A DNA stretch of 64,000 nucleotides from positions 372,001 through 436,000 of the forward strand of contig NZ_CP090364.1 of the NCBI RefSeq assembly GCF_021432065.1, read 5' to 3'. Below the pieces are notes generated by a model. That model was not told the DNA's origin. It was given only the letters and a program-made list of their open reading frames with translations, and ran no database searches. Positions 58,369 through 64,000 of this stretch are shown piece after piece (position 1 is the stretch's first letter; every line of letters starts with the position of its first letter). Made by a program: the position numbers and the translations under genes. Source of the stretch: Photobacterium sp. TLY01 (GTDB taxonomy: Bacteria > Pseudomonadota > Gammaproteobacteria > Enterobacterales > Vibrionaceae).

Positions 58369-60627
58369 ATGTTTCGTTTTATTGCATTGTTTGTTGTGAT
58401 ATCGGCCGTATTTACCCCGACTTTAGTGACGGCCGAGCAAAAAAGTGCTGATCGCCTGAAGGTCGGACTTGTGCTCGGTGGCGGCGGTGCCAAAGGGGCG
58501 GCCCATGTCGGGGTGCTGAAGGCGCTGGAAGAGCTGCAAATCCCGGTGGATTACATTGTGGGCACCAGCATGGGGGCTTATGTCGGTGGCTTATATGCCT
58601 CAGGGATGAGCGCCGATGAGATCGAAGCCATTCTCAATACGGTTGACTGGGAATCGGGTTACGAGGACAGGGTACAGCGCAGTGAGCGGCGGGTCCGTGA
58701 AAAACAGCAAGAGGACAGATTCCAGATCGTCACCGATCTGGGGTTCAAGTTCTGGGAAATCAAAGTGCCGAAAGGGTTTGTGCAGGGGCAGACCATGGGC
58801 GAGATCCTGCGTACCACGTCCGGTAATTTGCCCTGGATGGAGAGCTTTGATGCCTTGCCTGTGCCGTTTCGTGCGGTCGCCACCGATATTGAGAATCTGA
58901 AACCGGTTGTCTTGGCTGGGGGTGATCTGGCCGAGGCGATGCAGGCAAGTATGTCGGTACCCGGTTTGCTGCCGCCTGTGATGCTGGAAGGCAAATTGCT
59001 GGTTGATGGTGGTATTACCAATAACCTGCCTATTTCTGTCGTGAAGGAGATGGGGGCCGACTTAATCATCGCGGTGGATATCAGTAACGATTTCAAAACC
59101 GCCGATGAGCTGACTGACTATCTGGTGGTGATGGATCAACTGACTGATTTCATGGTACGGGATAACTCTGCCCGTCAGGAATCGCTCTTGTCAGAGGCCG
59201 ACATACTGCTGCGTCCGGATGTCCGCGGTATCAGCACCACAGACTTTCACCGGATGCCGGAAGCCTTTGATAGCGGCTATCACAGTGTTCAGACGGTGCG
59301 ATTCCAGCTGTCAGAACTCGGAAACGCCAGTACCTATCAGACCTACATAGATAATAAACAGAATGCCCGGCGTGAGCTGGAATTTCTGGAAGAAGGGCGG
59401 ATTGACGAAATTGAGCTGCTCAATAACAGCCCTTATGCCGACGAAGTCCTGCTGGAGCGTCTGCAACTGAAACCCGGCATGAAGGTCAATACCGAGCAAC
59501 TGGAGCAAAGTGTACGCGACCTGTATGCGCTGGACCGGTTTGAGCGGGTGGATTACCGGTTTGAGCGTTTAGGTAACCGCCATATCCTGATCTTTGAAGT
59601 GAAGGCTAAAAGCTGGGGTCCCAATTTTATCGACATGCGTTTCGCCTTAGAAGATGACTTTGCCAATAATACCGATTTTTCCATTGGCCTGGGATTAACG
59701 GCAACCGGACTGTCAGAGAAAGGAGCTGAGTGGCGAAACGAGCTTGAATATGGCTCAGACAAGCGCGTTGCCAGCGAATTGTATGTGCCTTTTAGCAGCG
59801 ATCAGGAATGGTTTGCCGTGATGGGCATGGAATATGATGTCACCAATACCTATCTGGCGGTTTCGGGGGAAGAACCGAGCCTGAAGAACATCGATGATTT
59901 TATTGCAGCACGTTTTATTGATGTGAATATTGACAGCTCGCTGGGGTGGCAACCTGCACTATGGCAGGAATTCAGGCTGGGTTACTTGTTTGGCGACGGA
60001 AAAACACAATTTCCCGGGATTCTGAATCTGGGTGATCAAGACCGCAACAGCCGGCGACTTTATCTGAGATATAATCTCGATACTCTGGATGATTTTACCT
60101 TACCGAACAGCGGCCATTTCTTTTTGGCCGAAGTCGCCTCATCAGATGACAGCGTGCGTTTTCAGGGAGAGCACAGGGCAGATACTTCTTTTCATTTTGA
60201 TCTGGGCTGGAAAGGCGCGTATACCTTTGGCCGCCATACTGTAATGGGCAAGGCGGAATACGGCAATGTTCATTCCGATGAAGATTTACGGCTTGATCCC
60301 AAAGAGCTGGGGGGATTCCTGAACTTATCCGGTATCCCGAAAAACAGCCTGTCGGGGAACAATAAAGTGTTTTCTGCCCTGGTGTACCGTTACCATTTGC
60401 TCGATAACGACTTTGGTCTGTTTAACTCAGCGGTGTACCTGGGGGGCTCGGTTGAATGGGGCGGCGTGTTCAATAACCCCAATCTTTCGGTTTCTGAGAT
60501 ACCGGGTTATTATGCCGGTAGCATATTCACAGGTATTACCACGCCATTTGGGCCATTCATTCTGGCTTATGGCAGAACGGAAGAAGATTTAAGCTCATTG
60601 TATCTGTTTTTTGGAGGAGCCTTGTAA
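58369..60627 (+). CDS. Patatin-like phospholipase fused to POTRA and outer-membrane barrel (PlpD-like, type Vd)
   Basis: A 752-residue exported protein. Signal peptide about 1-22 (ending VTA). Patatin domain about 31-320 with oxyanion loop GGGGAKG (37-43), nucleophile Ser67 in GTSMG, and Asp213 in DGG, so the catalytic dyad is intact. A POTRA-like module (about 365-440, IDEIELLNNSPYADEVLLERL) and a 16-strand-type Omp85 barrel (about 445-752) ending in FGGAL follow. This is the layout of Pseudomonas PlpD. ATG 58369 lies directly behind AAAGGG with almost no spacing; the frame is open to 58294 but the longer form hides the signal peptide. Whether the patatin part is released is unknown. Confidence 0.88.
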   Translation: MFRFIALFVVISAVFTPTLVTAEQKSADRLKVGLVLGGGGAKGAAHVGVLKALEELQIPVDYIVGTSMGAYVGGLYASGMSADEIEAILNTVDWESGYEDRVQRSERRVREKQQEDRFQIVTDLGFKFWEIKVPKGFVQGQTMGEILRTTSGNLPWMESFDALPVPFRAVATDIENLKPVVLAGGDLAEAMQASMSVPGLLPPVMLEGKLLVDGGITNNLPISVVKEMGADLIIAVDISNDFKTADELTDYLVVMDQLTDFMVRDNSARQESLLSEADILLRPDVRGISTTDFHRMPEAFDSGYHSVQTVRFQLSELGNASTYQTYIDNKQNARRELEFLEEGRIDEIELLNNSPYADEVLLERLQLKPGMKVNTEQLEQSVRDLYALDRFERVDYRFERLGNRHILIFEVKAKSWGPNFIDMRFALEDDFANNTDFSIGLGLTATGLSEKGAEWRNELEYGSDKRVASELYVPFSSDQEWFAVMGMEYDVTNTYLAVSGEEPSLKNIDDFIAARFIDVNIDSSLGWQPALWQEFRLGYLFGDGKTQFPGILNLGDQDRNSRRLYLRYNLDTLDDFTLPNSGHFFLAEVASSDDSVRFQGEHRADTSFHFDLGWKGAYTFGRHTVMGKAEYGNVHSDEDLRLDPKELGGFLNLSGIPKNSLSGNNKVFSALVYRYHLLDNDFGLFNSAVYLGGSVEWGGVFNNPNLSVSEIPGYYAGSIFTGITTPFGPFILAYGRTEEDLSSLYLFFGGAL

Positions 60628-60842
60628 TACCGGGATTTTTCCTGTTTTGTGAATGTTGTAAAAGTCCGCCTGATTTTAATGTTTAGTTAAAAATGGTATG
60701 CTCCGTAACCGGTTTTGGTCTCTCCTGCACGCCAAAAAGGTCTGAATCAAGTCAAGCATAATGCGTGCGAGAACACCGGAGAGGGCAATCACTTCCAAGG
60801 ATGTTTAGCCGGTTGGCTAAACCGAAAAATGAGGAATATGTC

Positions 60843-63440
60843 GTGCTTGAAGCCTACCGTAAACACGTCGAAGAGCGTGCTGCTGAAGGGATTGTCCCTA
60901 AGCCTCTGGATGCCGAGCAAACTGCTGCTCTGGTTGAACTTCTGAAAAATCCCCCTGCAGGTGAAGAAGCCTTCCTGGTCGACCTGCTGGAAAACCGCAT
61001 CCCGCCAGGTGTTGATGAAGCCGCATACGTGAAAGCGGGCTTTCTGGCCGCGATTACCACAGGTGAAGCGACTTCTCCTATTGTCAGCAAAGAAAAAGCG
61101 GCTGAACTGCTGGGTACCATGCAGGGTGGTTATAACATCGAGCCCCTGATCAGCCTGTTAGACAATGCCGAACTGGCACCGATTGCGGTGAAAGCCCTGT
61201 CTCATACACTGCTGATGTTCGACGCTTTCTATGATGTCGAAGAAAAAGCAAAAGCCGGCAATGACTTCGCCAAGCAAGTGCTGCAATCCTGGGCGGATGC
61301 CGAGTGGTTCCTGTCTAAGCCTGAGCTGGCTGAAAAAATTACCCTGACCGTCTTTAAAGTGACCGGCGAAACCAATACCGATGACCTGTCTCCGGCACCA
61401 GATGCCTGGTCTCGTCCGGATATTCCGCTGCACGCGCTGGCAATGCTGAAAAATGAACGTGACGGCATTGAACCGGATCAAGCCGGTTCTATCGGTCCGG
61501 TGAAGCAAATTGAAGCCCTGAAAGAAAAAGGCCATCAGCTGGTTTATGTGGGTGACGTGGTCGGTACGGGTTCATCCCGTAAATCGGCGACGAACTCTGT
61601 ACTCTGGTTCATGGGCGATGACATTCCGAATGTCCCGAATAAGCGTGCCGGCGGTTATGTGCTGGGTGGTAAGATTGCGCCTATCTTCTTTAATACTATG
61701 GAAGATGCCGGTGCATTGCCGATTGAAGTGGATGTGACAGCGCTGAACATGGGCGATGTGATCGACGTTTACCCATTCAAAGGCGAAGTGCGTCGTCACG
61801 GCAGTGATGAACTGGTCTCCACTTTCTCGCTGAAAACCGATGTGCTGATTGATGAAGTGCGTGCCGGTGGCCGTATTCCGCTGATCATCGGCCGTGGTCT
61901 GACTGACCGTGCCCGTGAATGTCTGGGTCTGGAAGCGTCGACGGTATTCCGCCGTCCGCAGCCAGTGGCCGATTCTGGTAAAGGGTTTACCCTGGCTCAG
62001 AAAATGGTCGGTAAAGCCTGTGGCGTTGAAGGTATCCGTCCGGGCACTTACTGTGAGCCTAAGATGACCACAGTGGGCTCTCAGGACACCACAGGTCCTA
62101 TGACCCGTGATGAGCTGAAAGACCTGGCATGCCTGGGCTTCTCTGCTGAGCTGACCATGCAGTCATTCTGTCACACCTCGGCGTATCCTAAGCCAGTGGA
62201 TGTCAACACCCACCATACCCTGCCTGATTTCATCATGAACCGTGGCGGTGTCTCGCTGCGTCCTGGTGACGGTGTGATCCACTCCTGGCTGAACCGTATG
62301 CTGCTGCCTGATACTGTCGGTACCGGCGGTGACTCGCACACTCGCTTCCCTCTGGGGATCTCGTTCCCGGCAGGCTCTGGTCTGGTGGCGTTCGCAGCGG
62401 CAACCGGTGTGATGCCGCTGGATATGCCAGAGTCTATCCTGGTGCGCTTCAAGGGTGAAATGCAAGAAGGTATCACGCTGCGTGATCTGGTGCATGCCAT
62501 CCCTTACTACGGTATCAAGCAAGGTCTACTGACCGTAGAGAAAGCCGGCAAGATCAACGAATTCTCCGGCCGCGTACTGGAAATTGAAGGTGTTGAGCAC
62601 CTGACGGTTGAGCAGGCATTCGAGCTGTCTGATGCCTCGGCAGAGCGCAGTGCGGCGGGTTGTACAGTGAAACTGTCGCAGGAATCTGTGGCTGAGTACC
62701 TGGAATCCAACATTGTGATGCTGAAGTGGATGATCGCGGAAGGTTATGGCGATCGTCGTACCATTGAGCGTCGCATTACTGCAATGCAGGAATGGCTGGA
62801 TAATCCGTCACTGATGGAAGCAGACAAAGACGCCGAATATGCTCACGTGATCGAAATCGATCTGGCTGAGATCAAAGAGCCTATTCTGTGTGCACCTAAC
62901 GATCCGGACGATGCTCGCCTGCTGTCTGAGGTTCAGGGTACGGAAATCGACGAGGTCTTCATCGGTTCTTGTATGACCAACATCGGTCACTTCCGCGCAG
63001 CCGGTAAGTTGCTGGATAAATTTGGTGGTCAGCTGAACACGCGTTTGTGGGTTGCTCCACCGACTAAGATGGACCGTGATCAACTGACAGAGGAAGGTTA
63101 CTACGGTATCTTCGGCCGTGCCGGTGTCCGTATTGAAACCCCGGGATGTTCACTGTGCATGGGTAACCAGGCACGTGTGGCTGACAAAGCGACTGTAATG
63201 TCTACTTCTACCCGTAACTTCCCTAACCGTCTGGGTACCGGTGCCAATGTGTACCTGTCTTCAGCTGAGCTGGCAGCGGTTGGTGCTATTCTGGGTCGCA
63301 TCCCGACTGTGGAAGAGTACATGGAGTATGCTAAGCAGATTAATGCAACGGCAGCAGATACTTACCGCTATCTGAACTTCCACCGCATGGGTCAGTACAC
63401 CAAGCGAGCGGATGAAGTGATCATTCAGGCTGCGGTATAA
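60843..63440 (+). CDS. acnB: Aconitate hydratase B
   Basis: The main TCA-cycle aconitase (citrate to isocitrate), also a 2-methylisocitrate dehydratase and an iron-responsive RNA-binding protein. It starts at GTG 60843 ([16 protein letters not shown]) with GAGGAA upstream; this gives 865 residues, the same as E. coli AcnB, while the frame is open to 60765. N-terminal HEAT-like domain (1-160), swivel domain with [13 protein letters not shown], and the [4Fe-4S] ligands in [11 protein letters not shown] and GCSLCMGN near residues 710-772. A TATGCT box at 60697-60702 is a possible -10. Confidence 0.98.
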   Translation: MLEAYRKHVEERAAEGIVPKPLDAEQTAALVELLKNPPAGEEAFLVDLLENRIPPGVDEAAYVKAGFLAAITTGEATSPIVSKEKAAELLGTMQGGYNIEPLISLLDNAELAPIAVKALSHTLLMFDAFYDVEEKAKAGNDFAKQVLQSWADAEWFLSKPELAEKITLTVFKVTGETNTDDLSPAPDAWSRPDIPLHALAMLKNERDGIEPDQAGSIGPVKQIEALKEKGHQLVYVGDVVGTGSSRKSATNSVLWFMGDDIPNVPNKRAGGYVLGGKIAPIFFNTMEDAGALPIEVDVTALNMGDVIDVYPFKGEVRRHGSDELVSTFSLKTDVLIDEVRAGGRIPLIIGRGLTDRARECLGLEASTVFRRPQPVADSGKGFTLAQKMVGKACGVEGIRPGTYCEPKMTTVGSQDTTGPMTRDELKDLACLGFSAELTMQSFCHTSAYPKPVDVNTHHTLPDFIMNRGGVSLRPGDGVIHSWLNRMLLPDTVGTGGDSHTRFPLGISFPAGSGLVAFAAATGVMPLDMPESILVRFKGEMQEGITLRDLVHAIPYYGIKQGLLTVEKAGKINEFSGRVLEIEGVEHLTVEQAFELSDASAERSAAGCTVKLSQESVAEYLESNIVMLKWMIAEGYGDRRTIERRITAMQEWLDNPSLMEADKDAEYAHVIEIDLAEIKEPILCAPNDPDDARLLSEVQGTEIDEVFIGSCMTNIGHFRAAGKLLDKFGGQLNTRLWVAPPTKMDRDQLTEEGYYGIFGRAGVRIETPGCSLCMGNQARVADKATVMSTSTRNFPNRLGTGANVYLSSAELAAVGAILGRIPTVEEYMEYAKQINATAADTYRYLNFHRMGQYTKRADEVIIQAAV

Positions 63441-63473
63441 TCCTACCCGGCCAGGATCAATGGCAATGAATCA

Positions 63474-63505
63474 AACAGGGAGCCAATGGCTCCCTGTTTT
63501 TTTTC
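63474..63505 (+). terminator. Terminator after acnB
   Basis: AAACAGGGAGCC-aat-GGCTCCCTGTTT followed by more T; a long stem with flanking A and T runs. Confidence 0.95.
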
Positions 63506-63738
63506 TTCTTTTGGTACTGAGCTAGGTTTCTCCCTGCACCAGCTCAGCGCGCTCAGGTTTCGAAGACTGCACATTGCAGCTTCAGGTTGCATTTTGAGCG
63601 GGTTCCTGACAAGGTGCGCGGCGAAATGATCCCGGCTCCCTTCACTCCAGGCAGTATGCGGACGATAGTTAATGAGTGCGCCGCCTGACGGTAAGACACC
63701 TATCACTAAAAAACGAATCACAATAATAAAGGGCAGGT
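63506..63738. other. Gene-free stretch between acnB terminator and yacL
   Basis: About 230 nt without a convincing gene or repeat. A minus-strand open frame spans it and the terminator, but resembles nothing and has no ribosome-binding site. It must hold the yacL promoter; I cannot place it with confidence. Confidence 0.4.
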
Positions 63739-64000
63739 ATGGACTACGAATTTAAGAAAAACATGCTGGACGGCAGCTATCATGTGGTTTTTTCTATGGG
63801 GCATGAAGCCCTTGGCCGCTGGCTGGTGGAAGAAGTGCAGTCTGATGAGGCAAAGATAGCCTTGATCCTGAATCAACTTGGTGCACTGAAAGGCACCACG
63901 AGTGAGTGGCGGTTAAGCGGGGAAGAAATGACACTGATTCTGGAAGATAACGAAGCCATCGTTCAGGCTAATTATTTGTTTTTTCAAGATGAAGATCAGC
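63739..64000 (+). CDS. yacL: YacL, UPF0231 family protein (cut by window edge)
   Basis: The first 87 codons of a UPF0231 protein, function unknown. It begins [20 protein letters not shown] then GHEALGRWL, matching the family start (E. coli MDYEF and SMGHEVVGHW). ATG 63739 follows GGGCAGGT. It is directly downstream of acnB, as yacL is in E. coli. The frame is open to the end of the window. Confidence 0.9.
   Translation, partial: MDYEFKKNMLDGSYHVVFSMGHEALGRWLVEEVQSDEAKIALILNQLGALKGTTSEWRLSGEEMTLILEDNEAIVQANYLFFQDEDQ

Noticed and set aside
63443..63721. 92-codon minus-strand frame between acnB and yacL
   Set aside because: It includes the acnB terminator stem as coding sequence, has no ribosome-binding site and resembles nothing.

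Overview
The window is core chromosome of a gammaproteobacterium, most likely a member of the Vibrionaceae (Photobacterium/Grimontia-like). The reasons are the gene order (mlaCB-ibaG-murA; degS-degQ-zapG facing zapE-rplM-rpsI-petABC-sspAB; dolP-diaA-yraN-lpoA facing rsmI-rnpB; the division and cell-wall cluster; pilABCD-coaE-zapD-yacG; pdhR-aceEF-lpd; acnB-yacL), the protein sequences, a DciA-type helicase loader, and the lack of ddl between murC and ftsQ. Base composition looks even throughout. I see no insertion sequence, prophage, integron, CRISPR array, tRNA or rRNA.

Layout. 1-2.1 kb: end of the Mla lipid-transport operon, ibaG and murA. 2.2-5.3 kb, minus strand: zapG, degQ, degS. 5.5-12 kb: zapE, ribosomal proteins L13 and S9, cytochrome bc1 (petABC), sspAB. 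12-15.4 kb, minus strand: lpoA, yraN, diaA, dolP. 15.5-16.8 kb: rsmI and the RNase P RNA. 16.9-33.9 kb: the dcw cluster rsmH-ftsL-ftsI-murE-murF-mraY-murD-ftsW-murG-murC-ftsQ-ftsA-ftsZ-lpxC, with most genes overlapping or abutting up to murC. 34-38 kb: dciA (minus), secA, mutT. 38.1-44.1 kb, minus strand: pilA, pilB, pilC, pilD, coaE, zapD, yacG. 44.5-47.1 kb: glpT and glpQ. Then nadC (minus), ampD, pdhR, aceE, aceF, lpd, a chemoreceptor (minus), a patatin/outer-membrane-barrel protein, acnB, and the start of yacL at the right edge.

The genes form coherent modules: peptidoglycan precursor synthesis and divisome assembly (murA, lpoA, dcw, zapD/E/G, ampD recycling), envelope quality control (degS, degQ, dolP, mla, lpxC), protein export (secA), type IV pilus assembly, and central aerobic metabolism (pyruvate dehydrogenase, aconitase, bc1 complex).

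I did not find a whole new gene system. The most interesting signals are regulatory: (1) a hairpin that buries the degQ ribosome-binding site, with a sigma-E-like promoter placed so that its transcripts would lack the blocking arm; (2) a 36-codon ORF with a good ribosome-binding site that overlaps the secA start, where enterobacteria have secM, below a nested hairpin; (3) roughly 10-bp spaced TGG repeats like MraZ boxes in front of rsmH although no mraZ gene is present; (4) a long imperfect hairpin between murC and ftsQ; and (5) two PdhR operators about 190 bp apart. These come from reading the sequence by eye and have not been tested by folding or alignment.
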